Assembly (NCBI RefSeq): GCF_001477655.1
Contig: NZ_CP011266.1
Location: forward strand, 1,782,001-1,846,000
Length of the DNA: 64,000 bases
Direction of reading: 5' to 3'
Origin: Methanobrevibacter millerae
GTDB taxonomy: Archaea > Methanobacteriota > Methanobacteria > Methanobacteriales > Methanobacteriaceae
A program made the translations under genes and the position numbers. Below are positions 1-15,000 of this stretch, piece after piece; the stretch's first letter is position 1, and the number at the start of each line of letters is the position of its first letter. A model generated the notes under the pieces. It was not told where the DNA came from. It saw nothing but the letters and a program-made list of their open reading frames with translations, and did no database searches.

Positions 1-3000
1 ATGAAACAGTTGTGTTAATAGCCGCATCCAATTCAATTGAAATGACTGCATCGTCACCGACATATATTGGACTGTTTGAAGTTACAACAATGTCAGTTGC
101 AATTCTATCCACATTAAATACTTTAGCAGCTGATGAATTTTTATTAAACTTATCATTTCCATTAAATGTAGCAACAACAGTTAAAGTAGCATTATTTAAA
201 GGAGTGTAAGTATAAGTTGCCACATCAGCATTGCTTACTGCAACAGTATAGTTAACACCATTAATAGTAAATACAACATCACCAGTTACAGGCTCATTCA
301 ACTCAGCAGTGAATGTTACTGGAGTACCAACTTTAATATCAGTTACATCATCTAAAGTAACTGTAATATCATGTTTTTCAACATTGAATGTTTTTGATGC
401 ACCTGATCCAGTGTAGTTTTCATCACCGGCTAAAACAGCATTAACAATATATTCACCAGCAGGAAGACCACCATCAATAGTAATCACATTATTAGTTACA
501 GTGTATTCTTTACCATTAATTGTTACAGTAACAGCACCAGTTGAGTTAACAGGATTTAAAGTAATAACAATATCATCACCAACTTTATATAACTCTTTAA
601 CATCAATTCCAATACCTGAAGTATTTTTATTGATATTAAATTTAGCACTTGCAGTTACATTATTATTGTAGTCATCAGTAGAGAAGAACTCAACACTAGC
701 AACTTTAGCTCCTGCAGATAAACCTTCTAAATCAATAGTTCCAACACCATTGGTTACTGTTCCTTTGAATTTCTTACCGTCAACAGTAATGTTAACAGTT
801 CCGTTTGCTTTATTACCAACAGTAATTGTAGCAACAGCCTTAGCAGGATAAGTCACATCATCAACAACAACACTAATTTCAGGAGTTACTCTTGAAACAG
901 TAAATCTAACATTGTTTAATGTTAATTCATCATAGTTATCATCACCATAGAAGACTACAGTAGCAACCTTATCACCAGCTAACAGTTTAGTAGCGCCAAT
1001 AATTCCTTTAACAGTACCATTGTATAACACATCACCATCAACACTAATTGAAACATTACCATTGAAGTCAACTACATCAATAATGAATGTAGTGTTTTGT
1101 TCTACAGTTACATTTTGAGCAGTTACATTTACATTCAATGTAGCATTGCCAACAGTGAATATTGCAGTATCATTGCTTGCAACATACTTATCATCACCAG
1201 CATAAGTTACATTAACTTCATGTTTACCGCTAGTTAATCCGGATGCATTAAATGATCCTTTACCTTTTACGATAGCAACATCATAAAGTTTACCGTCAAC
1301 ACTTAATTTAACAGTAGTGTTGATTGTTGCATTCAATTCAATTGAAATTACTGCATCACTACCATAAGTGATTGGAGTTTTAACAGTAACATCAATTTCA
1401 GTAGGAACTTTGTTGACTTTTAAGGTTAGAATGCTTGAAGAGTTTGTCAAGTATTTTGCATCACCTTTGAATGTAGCATTAATAGTGTAAGTAGCATTAG
1501 CCAAATCACTTAAGTTTAAGCTACCTTTACCGTTTACAATACCTACAATGTATTCTTTACCATTGACTTTTACAGCAACAGTAGTATTTATTGTTTGATT
1601 TAACTCAACAGTCACAACAGCGTTTTCACCCACATTGATTACAGATTTGTCTAAGCTGATATCCACTTCAATTGGAACTTTATTTACTGCTAAATTCTTA
1701 ATAGTAGAAGTGCTTGCAGTGTAGTTTTCATTTCCAGCAAATACAGCTTTGATTGCATAAGTTGTATTGACTACGCCTGAAATAACATATGAACCGTTAC
1801 CGTTTGTAATGACAACAGTGTAGTTGTTGTCGCCGACAGTTAAAATCACAGTTCCGTTGATTTTTTGTCCCATTGAAACATTGATCAATACTTTATCATC
1901 AACAAGTTTTGGAGTTGTGAAGTTCACATCAATGCTTGATGCTGCACGACCAATGACAAATGTAGTTGATTTGGAGGATTTTGAGTAATTTCCATCGCCG
2001 CCATAAGTTGCAGCAAATGTATGTAATCCACCTGAGATGTTGTTTAATGTTAATGTAGCAACACCATTTGCATTTGGTTTTACAGAGTAATTTTTACCGT
2101 CGATTTTGATTGTTACATTTTCTGTTACGTCATTAGGAAGGGTAACAGTGAATATTGTGTTTTCTCCATAAGTATGGTTTTCAACAGCTAAAATGATATC
2201 ATAAGTAGCTGAAGGATTTACCTTGAATATATTGGAATTATTGTTTTTGGAAGCATATTTGTCATCACCAGTGTATGTTACATTTACTTCATATTTTCCA
2301 GCACTTAATCCTGGAACTACAACAGTTGCAACACCATTTACAATAGTGTATGCTTTTTCAGTTCCGTTTACTTTGACAACCAATTTAGTTGGATCAACAT
2401 CAGCAGGTAAAACAACAACAATGGTTTCGTTTTCACCGAAATTAATGTCACCAACAGTTACATTGATGTTATAATCAACTAATTTGTTTACTTTTAATGT
2501 TGTGACATTTGAAACTCCCATGTATTTGTCGTCACCAACAAATATTACATTTATTTCATAAGTCTTGTTAGCAAGTCCAGATACATTAAATGAACCTTTA
2601 CCATTAATGATTGCCACATCATAAGTTTCATCATCAACTTTTAAAGTTACGGTTGTGTTTATTGAAGGATTCATTTCAATGTCAAATACAGCATTTTCAC
2701 CAACATAAATAGGGCTGGTTGTAACATTAATGTCAGTAGAAATTCTACCCACATTAAATTGTTTAACTGCAGATGAATTTTTATTAAACTTATTATTTCC
2801 ATTAAATGTAGCAACAACAGTTAAAGTAGCATTATTTAAAGGAGTGTAAGTATAAGTTGCCACATCAGCATTGCTTACTGCAACAGTATAGTTAACACCA
2901 TTAATAGTAAATACAACATCACCAGTTACAGGCTCATTCAACTCAGCAGTGAATGTTACTGGAGTACCAACTTTAATATCAGTTACATCATCTAAAGTAA

Positions 3001-6000
3001 CTGTAATATCACGTTTTTCAACATTGAATGTTTTTGATGCACCTGATCCAGTGTAGTTTTCATCACCGGCTAAAACAGCATTAACAATATATTCACCAGC
3101 AGGAAGACCACCATCAATAGTAATCACATTATTAGTTACAGTGTATTCTTTACCATTAATTGTTACAGTAACAGCACCAGTTGAGTTAACAGGATTTAAA
3201 GTAATAACAATATCATCACCAACTTTATATAACTCTTTAACATCAATTCCAATACCTGAAGTATTTTTATTGATATTAAATTTAGCACTTGCAGTTACAT
3301 TATTATTGTAGTCATCAGTAGAGAAGAACTCAACACTAGCAACTTTAGCTCCTGCAGATAAACCTTCTAAATCAATAGTTCCAACACCATTGGTTACTGT
3401 TCCTTTGAATTTCTTACCGTCAACAGTAATGTTAACAGTTCCGTTTGCTTTATTACCAACAGTAATTGTAGCAAGAGCCTTAGCAGGATAAGTCACATCA
3501 TCAACAACAACACTAATTTCAGGAGTTACTCTTGAAACAGTAAATCTAACATTGTTTAATGTTAATTCATCATAGTTATCATCACCATAGAAGACTACAG
3601 TAGCAACCTTATCACCAGCAACAGGTAAAATATTACCAATTACAAGAGCTTCAACAGTACCATTGTACAATACATCATCACCGACTTTAATGGAAACATT
3701 TCCATTAAATTTATCAGTAACATTAATTACAAATGAAGTATTTTCTTTAACAGTAACATTTAAAGCAGTCACATTTACATCCAAAGTAGCATTACCCATT
3801 GTAAATGTTGTTGTGTCATTGCTTGCAATATACTTATAATCACCAGCATAAGTTACATTAACTTTATGGATTCCACTGTTTAATCCGGATGCATTGAATC
3901 CGCCTTTACCATTTACAACTGCAACATAATATTCTTTACCGTCAACAGTTAAAGTTACAGTAGTGTTAATTGAAGGATTCATTGTAACTGTAATTACAGC
4001 ATCTTCACCAACCTTAACAGGAACTTTAACAGCAACATCAATGTCAGTAGCGATTTTAGCTACATTAAATTGTTTAGCTGCAGATGAATTTCTATTATAC
4101 TTATCATTTCCATTAAATGTAGCAACAACAGTTAAAGTTGCATTATTTACAGGAGTGTAAGTATATGTTGCCACATTAGCATTGTTTACTGCAACAGTGT
4201 AGTTAACACCATTAATAGTAAATACTACATCACCAGTAACAGTTTCATTCAATGTAGCATTGAAGATGACTTTATTACCAACATAAATTACGGAAGTAAT
4301 GTCTTTTATAGTAATTGTAACATTTTGTTTTTCAATTTCGAAGGTTTCCATTATTCTTGCACTAGTGTAATTTTTATCACCGTTGTAAATAGCTACAACA
4401 TCATTTAATCCAAATGTTAAATTATTTTTCAAGGTTGCATTACCATTGACAAGCTTAATTGTGTATTCATTACCTCTGGTGTAGAATGTTACATTACCTG
4501 TTGTGTTTCCGCTGACAGTAGCAATTAAGTCAGTACCGTTTTGTGTTAAGGTAATTGTAGGAGTTGCCTGAGGAATTGAAGGACGGAACTCTTGTGAGAT
4601 TTTTCCGTAATTCTCATCGCCATCATAATTGACAGTTGCAGAATGTAGACCTGCAGAAAGATTGTTTAATCTTAAGGTAGCACTGTTAGTAGTTCTGTTG
4701 ATAGGAACAACATATGAAACACCATCAATTTTAATGGTTAAGTTTTCACCTTTAATGTCCTGAGGTATGTCTGTTATATTGATTTTTGAATATTCGCCGT
4801 ATGGGTTATATTCAAAATCAGTTATTGTTACTTTCCAGCTTGTATTTGGACCTACATTAAATACAGTATTGTTCTTATCCTTAGGAGTGTATCTAGGACC
4901 ACCGTTGTAAGTTACATTTACAACATGATCTCCACCAACTAAATCGGCAACATCCAAAGTAGCTACACCGTTAGTAAGGTTTACAGTACCTTTGTCAACT
5001 CCGTCAACATAAATTGTAACGTTTCCAACAGCATCAGTAGCAACCAATACCCTTACAGTAGCATTCTGACCGTAAGTGATATTATCAACTTTCACATCAA
5101 TTGTAAAGTTGCCGGTCGGACCAACTTTGAATGTGGCGTCAGTTGAGTTTCCATTGAATTGATTATCTGTAGAGAAGAATGTTACATGAGCAGTGTAAGT
5201 TCCTACATTTAATCCGCTGATGTTGAAGTTTGCAACACCTTCATTAATGTATGCAACATAGATTTGAGATCCGATACGTACTGCAATGAAACCTGTTGCA
5301 TTTTCATTAACGGTTACATTGATTATTTCATTTTCACCGTATGTAATGTTAGTTGTATTTACAGTAATTGTAGTATTCAGCAAGTATACTTCAAAGCTCG
5401 TCTGATTCATTGCATATTTATAATATCCATCTTCAATATAAGTGACAGACATCCAGTAAAGACCAGGATCAAGTATTTGGTCAAATGTTAAATTGAATGT
5501 ACCGTTTACAAGTTGGAAATCCTCATATCTACCATTGAAGTAGATTCTTATTGTTCCGTTACCGTTTGAAGTAATGTTTGCACTTCCGTAAATTCCATAA
5601 GTATAATTCTGGATTGAAATTATAACCCATGTATCACGTAATTTAACAACGAATTGAGTTGTGTTTTGACATTCAAAGTGGTTTACATCACCGGAATACG
5701 TTGCAGTTACATGGTAAGTATTTGCAGTAAGGTTATACAGGTCTAAAGTTGCAATACCCTTAATAAGTTCCCTTATATAAGTTTCACCATTTACATCAAA
5801 TGTTACATTTCCTGTAATAGTGTTTGGATCCTGCGGCACGGTAGCAGTAATAGTAACATGCTCACCTTCATTTATCTGTTCTACATCAAGTAAAAGAGTG
5901 GTATCTACCAAAACGTTCAGCGTACCGTTATATACAGCAGCATTTGGCAGTCCGACATCTTTACCGCTGATGTGGAATGTACCATTGTAATATACCTGAG

Positions 6001-9000
6001 TTGTCCATGCGTTATAGGACATTGGATACCATCCATGTTCAACATCATTGGTTGTGTTTAACTTGCTTACAGAGATGATTGTATTGTTGTTGTCATCATA
6101 AATGCTAGCCCAGAATGTGAAATTGGAATTCCATTCTGCATATACTGTAGTATTGTCCAAAATCTTGATTACTGTAGGAGAATCGATTATTCCTTCATCA
6201 TTAAATATCACACAATCGAAGTTATTCTTATCAAGAGTTAAATTACCGTCATTCCATACAGAGTAAGGGACAGGATTAGTCACAATATTATATGGGGTAG
6301 TTAAGTAAGTCGTATTCTTGTTTTTAATATCTGCAGTAATGTTATTTTTAGTCATTTTAAGAGTTGCATCCTTATTAATCCAGATTGCATCAATACCATC
6401 AAATGATGAATTTGAAAGGGTTGAATTTCCGTTACAGAAGTATATTGCCCCTGCATATCCTGTAGATGCTTTGAAATTAGTAAATGTATCATTATACAAG
6501 GTAACATTACCGTCAATGTATAAAGTTCCACCGTTACCCCATGGAGTTGAAACATCATCGAAATTGGAATTGATGATACGGGCATCATTTATATTTTCAA
6601 CGTATATTGCTCCTCCACGGGAAGTTGCGGAAGAAGATGTAATATTACATAAATCAATAGTTACATTTGTTGAATTGCCCCAGTAAATAGCTCCACCATC
6701 CTGTACAGCCAACATTCCATTGAATGAGGTATTGAATATTGATGAATCATTGACATTGACAATGTATAATGAACCCCCGTATGCGTGAGCCTGAGTATCA
6801 TTAAATTCTGAATTAATAATCTTTAAGTTATTACCGTTTATCCAGGATATTGTTCCACCATCACCATAATATCTGTCTGAAGAGTCAATGTAACCTGCAG
6901 CTACGTTACTGTAAAATTTACAATCGCTAATAGTTGCATTATATGCATCATAAGCGGAAATTACTCCACCACGTTCCAAAGCAACTGAAAACTCAAATAT
7001 GGAGTCAGTAATTGTTGTGTTATTGGACATCAATAGGATTACTCCACCTTCACCTAAAGCACGTGATCCTGTGAAGTTTGATAATGTAATATTCATATTA
7101 TTGGAAGTGATGAATAATGTACCACCAGTATTAGCAAATGAATCTTTGAATGTTGAGTTATAGATATAACCGTTTTCACCAAGCCAGTCAATAGCTCCAC
7201 CTTGACCGTCCTGTACATCATTTACCCTGTTGTTTTCAAAGTATGAATTACGTACTTTACAGTTAGGACTGTCACCTCTTACATAAATTGCTCCACCGCT
7301 TAATTCTGCAGTGTTGTTGATGAATTTATAATTGTTAATGTTAATTCCATCCACACCTAACCATGCAAGAGCTGCACCTGCAATTTCTGCATGGTTTTTG
7401 ATGAATGAATTGTTTCCACCGAATCCTCCGGTAGCATTAGCTTCCCTACATAAAGCAGCACCATACTCACCGGCATAATTGGATATGAATATTGTATTGT
7501 TAAGACCCATCATACTGGCATTACAGTCGATAGCACCACCGTTTTTGGTAGCTCTATTTTCTATGAAGTAAACACTGTTTAATCTGGAATTGCTTGAAAC
7601 ACCGTTTAAGTAAATTCCACCACCATATTCAGCAGTATTTGCTCTAAAATTAATGAATTCGAAAATACCTGCTGATGAAAGCCAGTCAATAGCACCACCG
7701 TGGTCTCCTGCACTGTTATCTTCAAATGTAGTATAACGGATTGTATTGTTTGTACCGTTACCACCGGCATATAGTGCACCACCATGACGTACTGCAGTGT
7801 TGGATTTAAATATTGTATTATTGATAGTTAGGGATTCAGCTTTCAATCCGAGAGCTCCACCGTCACCCATCGCATAGTTTGAAGTGAAGTTGGAATTAAA
7901 TATACGGATATTTTTAGAATCACTAGCCATATAGACTGCACCACCGGTATATGCACCGTTATTTGTAAAGTCAACATAATCGATTGTTAAGTTTTCACCT
8001 CTACAGTCAATAGCACCACCATTGTGACCCTCGGTCAAATTAGTCAAGTAGTTTCCTTCAAATGTACAGTTTTCAATTATATCATTGTTACTGCCTTTAT
8101 TAATAAATATAGCTCCACCACTAGTTTCAGCAGTGTTGTCTATGAATTTATAGTCAACAATATGAATATCAGTTACACCCATCCATGCAAGAGCTGCACC
8201 GGAAATTCCTGCGTGGTTTCTGATGAAGGTATTGTTTGTACCGTGACCGGATGTTGCATTAATTTCCCTACATAAAGCAGCACCGTATTCACCGGCAATG
8301 TTTTCTTCAAATGTCAGGTTGTAAATACCGATGTTGGATGCATTACACTCTATAGCACCACCGTTTTTAACAGCGCTGTTTGATTTGAATGTAGAATTGA
8401 CGACATTTGTATTGGCAGAGTTACCATTGAAGTAAATACCTCCACCCCATCTAGCATTGTTTTGAGTAAATTCTGAATTGTAAATTTCACCAACATATGC
8501 AACCCAGTAAATAGCTCCACCGTAATCGGTAGCATTGTTTCCTCTGAAAATGGATTCATGTACTTTGTTTTCTGTACCTAAACCACCGACATATATTGCA
8601 CTACCGTTTACAGCTAAGTTATCATAGAATTTACCGTCATCAATATGTACACCTGAAGCGTGTAAGTTTACAGCTCCACCACGTTCTAAAGCAACATTGG
8701 ATGTGAATATAGTATGATTAAGAATAGTATGACCTGAAGTAGCACCTACATGTATAGCTCCACCTAATCTTGCACTGCTTCCTGTGAAGTTTGTGTTTTC
8801 AACAGTTGCGTTAGCTCCGTAAATTGTAATTGCTCCACCATTACCTAAAGCATTATCAATATCCTCTTGAGTATTATAATAAAATATGGTTTCAGTAGCG
8901 AATACATCTGCAGTTGCAATTTTGGAAGTGTTAGTGGTCCATTCAGTTACATAATCCATACGTGTACCATCCCATGCAGTCCAACTGAACTGTTCACCAC

Positions 9001-12000
9001 CAGTCCAGCCGTTTGTAATATTAGTTACATAGTTATCTTCAAAGTTACAGTCAATAACGGAACAGTTATGGCTGGTCGGACTTACATAAATAGCTCCTCC
9101 TGCAACATCAGCAGAGTTGTTGATGAATGTGTAATTTTTAATTGTAATACCAATAGATCCCATCCATCCTAAAGCTGCACCAACGACAATTGCATGGTTA
9201 TTTTTGAAAGTGTTATTTGCACCGGAACCTGATTTTGCATTAGTTTCCCTACATAAAGCAGCACCAAATTGTGCAACATTACCGTCAAATACAGTATTTG
9301 TTAAATACATACTAGATGCGTTACAGTCAATAGCACCACCATTATATTTAGCATCGTTTCCTTCGAATAAACAATTTTCAATTCTACTGTTAATTGAATT
9401 TTCACCAAAGTATACTCCACCACCATAGTCCGCATGGTTATCAGTAAATCTGGTATCAACAATAGTACCTGAGGAAGCTACCCAGTAAATTGCTCCACCA
9501 AGACCATTCATTGCTGTTTCAGTAGTACTTATAGCATTATTTCCTTCGAAAACAGATCCATATATGTAATTATCAGTACCTACACCACCAACGAATAATG
9601 CTCCACCTCTAGTAGCATTATTGTTGTAGAAATTGGATGCATTTACAGTAACGGCAGATGCGTTAATACTGATTGCACCACCGGTAGTTACTGCAATGTT
9701 ATCGTGGAAAGTGGATTTGGTAATATTAATTTCACCGGAAGCACTTCCTACATAAATTGCACCACCGTCATATGCACGGTTGTTGGTGAATTCTGAATTG
9801 TAAACTAAACCTTTTTCTGAATACCATTCAATAGCACCACCATGACCGTCAGTTTCATTTTCTACCCAGTTGTTGTCAAATATACAGTTTAATATTTCAC
9901 AGTTTTTACTGCCTTCACCGACATAAATTGCTCCTCCACTGTAACCTACATGGTTATTATAGAAGTGATAATCATCAATGGAAATACGTGTTGCATTTAT
10001 CCATGCAAGAGCTGCACCGGCATATTCTGCATAATTACCAATGAAAGTATTGTTTTTACCGTGACCTTCAGTAGCATTAATTTCCCTACATAAAGCAGCA
10101 CCGATATATGCAAAGTTTCCATCAAATGTAGTATTGAATAATCCCATTCTAGAAGCGTTACAGTCAATAGCACCACCATGGGTAACTGCAGTATTTTCTA
10201 CAAATGTTGTATTTATAATCTGACAATCAGGAGCAGTAACATTGTAATAGATTCCTCCACCGATAGTTGCATTATTGTGTTCAATTATTGAATTTGATAT
10301 GATACCGTTTGGTCCGGCCCAGAATATGGCTCCTCCCATATCAATACGATCACCATATTCACCGCTGGCATTACCTCCAACAAGTATGACATTATCAATT
10401 GTGACATTTGAAGAGGTTATATTGAATATTCTGGAATAACCTGCCGCATCAATAACGAATCCTTCACCGCGAATTGTGAATGCATAAGGAATATTTGTTA
10501 AATTGATACATCTGTCGTCCATATTTTCATGGTTACCTTCGTAAAATGGAGTGAAAGTGAAAGTCCTGTTTAAGACAAGTTCTCTGTCACCACGTTTAAC
10601 AGCATCATCGATTAACTTTTGAAGGAGTTTAAACTCACCAATAATTTCACCGTGAGCCTGTGCCACAGTGGAATTTACTTTATAGAGATAATTGTAATCT
10701 TCAAATGAAACTGTGATATTATAAGTTTCATTCTTTATAAGATTACCGAAACTTGCATAAATCATACCGTCACGTCTGTGAGTATCAATGTTAGATTCAT
10801 TTATAATTATCGTTCTGATTTCTTCATGAGTAGTGGAATTAATTAATTTCATAACAACCCTAAGTCCATAACGATTCCAATCTCTAGGATTATCAATATA
10901 AACAGTAATATATGGGTTTAACCAATCAGAAATAACTCTAAGACGTAACATATAATCTTCATTATATTCAAATAAAGATGTGGAAATGAATTCAATATTT
11001 GTATTATTTGCTTTGACGGTAGTTCTGCCACCATCTACTGGAATACCAATTCCATCAAAGTTATTATAATCTCTGTACTTATCAGGTCCATTACCAACGA
11101 GATATAAAACAGCACCACCATTGTAAATTGCAATGTTTTTAAGGAAAGTATCATTTACTATTTTAAGAGCTCCATCGACATTAGTTGTACCTGCATAATA
11201 GACAGCACCACCATTTTGGGCAAGTGAATTTGTAAATGTTGAATCTGTAATTTTTCCTCCTTGTACTGCAGCGACATAAACAGCACCACCGTCTCCATCA
11301 GCCTTGTTTCCATCAAAGTAACAATTAATAATTTCTTTATCTATATTTGCAACATAAATGGCACCACCATCATCAACAGCACTATTATTAATGAAATTAC
11401 AATCATGAATTTTTCTATTATCATAACCTTTAGATCCGATAAAAATTGCACCACCATCAGCAGCAGCCTTGTTTCCTGTGAAATTTGAATAACCTATGTC
11501 AACACCATTATTACTTACAGGAATAAAGATTGCACCGCCGCGATATGATGCACTATTATTAGTGAAATTATTTTGTGAAATAATTATACTATTTCCAATA
11601 GCATAAATAGCACCACCAGAGTTTGCGGAATTACCTGTGAAAATATTGTTTAAAACATAGACCCAAGATGATGTAGAAGAACCAGCCGGGATAAAGATTG
11701 CACCACCGGAGATAACTGCAGAATTATTTATAAAGGTCATATCCTCAATTGTAACACCAGCCCTATCCCAGTATAATCCACCACCATTAGCTGCTGAATT
11801 ATTTATGAAAGTGAAATTATTATAGGTCATCTCAACATTACTAACATACATTCCTCCACCGTTACGTGCTGCCTCACCATTAGACATAATAAGATTATTC
11901 GCAGTAAATGCCTTTTTAGCATAAATACTTCCACCATCACCACATCCAGTACCAATGGTAGCTTTATTACCATCAAAAGTAGCATTGGTTATACTACACT

Positions 12001-15000
12001 CAGTAATTGAACTATCAATTACGATTCCTCCACCAAAGTTTGCAGAATTGTTTATGAATGTAGCATTAACAATTGTAATTTTTCCAACAGATTTTAATAA
12101 AATTGCTCCACCACCAAGATTAGTATCCTCAGTCTCATTACCATAAGCAGTGTTATTTATAAATGTATTGTTGATTAATGTAATTAGTCCATTTCTATCA
12201 CCAGTTTGCAAGTATAATGCACCTGCTTCCTTTAAAGACCAGCAATTTTGGAAAATATTGTTAGAAATAGTTAAATTAGTACCCGGTCTTGCATACAATA
12301 CCCCGCCTTGAATCCAATTACCCGCAGGACTGGTAGAGTTAGCGAAATTTCCATCAAAAAGACAATGGTCAATAAAAATATGACTACTTTTATCCCATAA
12401 AATAGCTCCACCATCCGCTTTACTATTGGTAACTGCTGAATTATTGAAGAATTTAGAATAACTTATACCACAGTAAGATCCACCTTCTGCGAAGTAGATA
12501 GCTCCACCTCCTTTAGTAGAATGTCCCGGATCTCCTTTAGCAGTATTATTAGTAAAAATGGAACCATTTACATAATTATATTTGGATCCTAGCCAGAAGA
12601 GAGCTCCACCGTCATTTCTAGCAACATTATTTGTAAAGTTGGAATCATAGACATTAGAATTTATACCTTTAGAAAAGTAAGCTCCACCATCACGATATGA
12701 ATAACCTTTATCTAATGATGAGTTAATAACATCACAGAATTGGCCTTGCAAGAAAAGAATACCTCCATAATAAGCAGCTGAATTTGTAAAGCTGGAATTT
12801 CTAATTTTAGCATAATTATCTCCAATATATATTGCACCACCCATATTGGTATTATCTGGAGTAGCTTTAGTTGGGTCAGAATTTCCAGTGAAAGAAGATC
12901 CTAATTTTGCAAGAGTATCACTGAATGCTGAATTTTCAATAGTTGCAGACAGACCTTGAATATATACTGCACCACCAGAATAGGATGCGTTGGACATTGA
13001 AATATTGGAATTATTAATTAGAGCGTTTTTACCAGATATGTAAATTGCTCCACCATGTTGAGCAGCTGAAGTCATATTGAATCTGGATTTTTCAATGGTT
13101 GCATTATATCCAGATACATAGATTGCACCACCATACTTGGATGAAGTCATCATGATATCAGTTCCATAAATATATGCATCTTTACCTGAAACTTCAATTC
13201 CACCACCATTCTCATTAGCATGAGATTGAGATACTTTAGAATTTAAGATATGAGTGCTGTCTCCTTCAACATAAATTGCACCACCATTTACAGTAGCATT
13301 GTTTCTTAAGAAATAAGATGAATCAATAGTAGCATTCACACCTTTTACATAAATACTACCACCATTGGTTTTTGCAAAGTTCATTGTGAAGTTAGTTGTG
13401 TTGATTACTGCATTGACACCTTCAACATAGATAGATCCACCATAATTTTTGGTAGCGTTAGTTCTTGTGATGCTTGATTCGGAAATTGTAGCGTTTGCAC
13501 CCTTAATATAAAAAGCACCACCATCCAATGCATAAGTGAAATCAGTCACTATACCTTTCAAGTTAGCGTTGTTACCTTGAACATAAATTACACCTCCTTC
13601 TTTAGCATTGGACCTTTGGAATGAACAGTTTAAAATATTGGAATAATTACCTAATAAAAAGATAGAACCTCCACCATAAATTTGGTTAGCTTCATTACCT
13701 TGAGTAACCATACATTTTTCAAATTCTGAATTAGTAATGTTTACATAATTACCTGTAGCATAAATTGCCCCACCATCAAATATAGCAGAAGACAATTCAA
13801 ATCTTGATTTGTCCACAACTGCATTATTACCTGTAAGAGCAAGCGTACCACCTTTAGAATGAGCACTTGTTTTGGTTTTACCAGTTACGGTATTGTTGGA
13901 ACATGTAATATTATACATAAAACCGTAATCACCCTCCCAATATATTGCTCCACCGTCATCGCCTGCATGGTTATTTTTAAATGAAGAGTTATACATTTTA
14001 CAGTCATCACCAATAACATATAGTGCACCACCATCTTCTAAAGCGGAACAGTTTTCAAAGGTAGTGTTTTTAATTATAGTATAGTTTCCTGTGACAAACA
14101 TTGCTCCACCCCAGGTTTCATTATCCTTAGCACCAGTATCAGCATATACATTACCCAAAGTGAATTTGGAATTTTCAATAGTAACATTGTTACCTACAAG
14201 ACAGATTGTACCTCCTTTGGAAGTTGAACCTGATTTACCCAAAGCAGTGTTATTATAGAATATTACATTGGATACAGTACATAAATCAGCACCATGGTCA
14301 AAGTTGATTGCACCACCGTCGTCATAAACAGTGTTATTTATAAATTCAGAGTTTTTGATTGTGTTGTTTGTTGAACCTTGATCGAAGTTGATTGCACCAC
14401 CGTTACGGCGAGCGCCGTTGTTGTAAAACTTGACATCAATTATTTTACAGTCTTTAGCATTTACGTCAAATGAAATCGCTCCACCATGACCTGTAAGTCT
14501 ATAGTTAACTTTTGTATCTTCATTATCATCATTTCTTTCTTGAGTATAATTAGGCCAGGTATTGTTTGCTATACCTTTTGCATAGTTGCCTTCAAATATA
14601 CATAATTCAAATGTAGCATTTTTATTATCCTGTAAAAAGACTGCTCCTCCACGACCAACTGAAATACAATCGGTAAATGTTGCATTGTATATGTATAAAT
14701 GGTCACCAGTAATCATAATAGCACCAGCATCTCCACCGGTAGTGTTTGTATCCCAGTGAGAAGAGTCCCATCCAGCATAGTTTACAAGACCGTCTTTACT
14801 GACTTTTAAAGATCCACCATTTGAAGTAGCATTGATAATTGTGATATTTATTATTTCACCATAGTCTCCGTCGTAGTAGATTGCACCAGCAGAACGAGCC
14901 GCTCTTGTATTATTGAATATTGTATTATGAATTTTACCATAGTTAGCTCCAGCTAACCAGTCTACTCCACCACCGTTGGTACCTGAAGTACAGTTAGTGA

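Noticed and set aside
10441-10560. Apparent frame change of the adhesin near the middle of the gene
   Set aside because: A recount of line positions showed the frame (triplets starting at positions equal to 2 modulo 3) is continuous; there is no frameshift.
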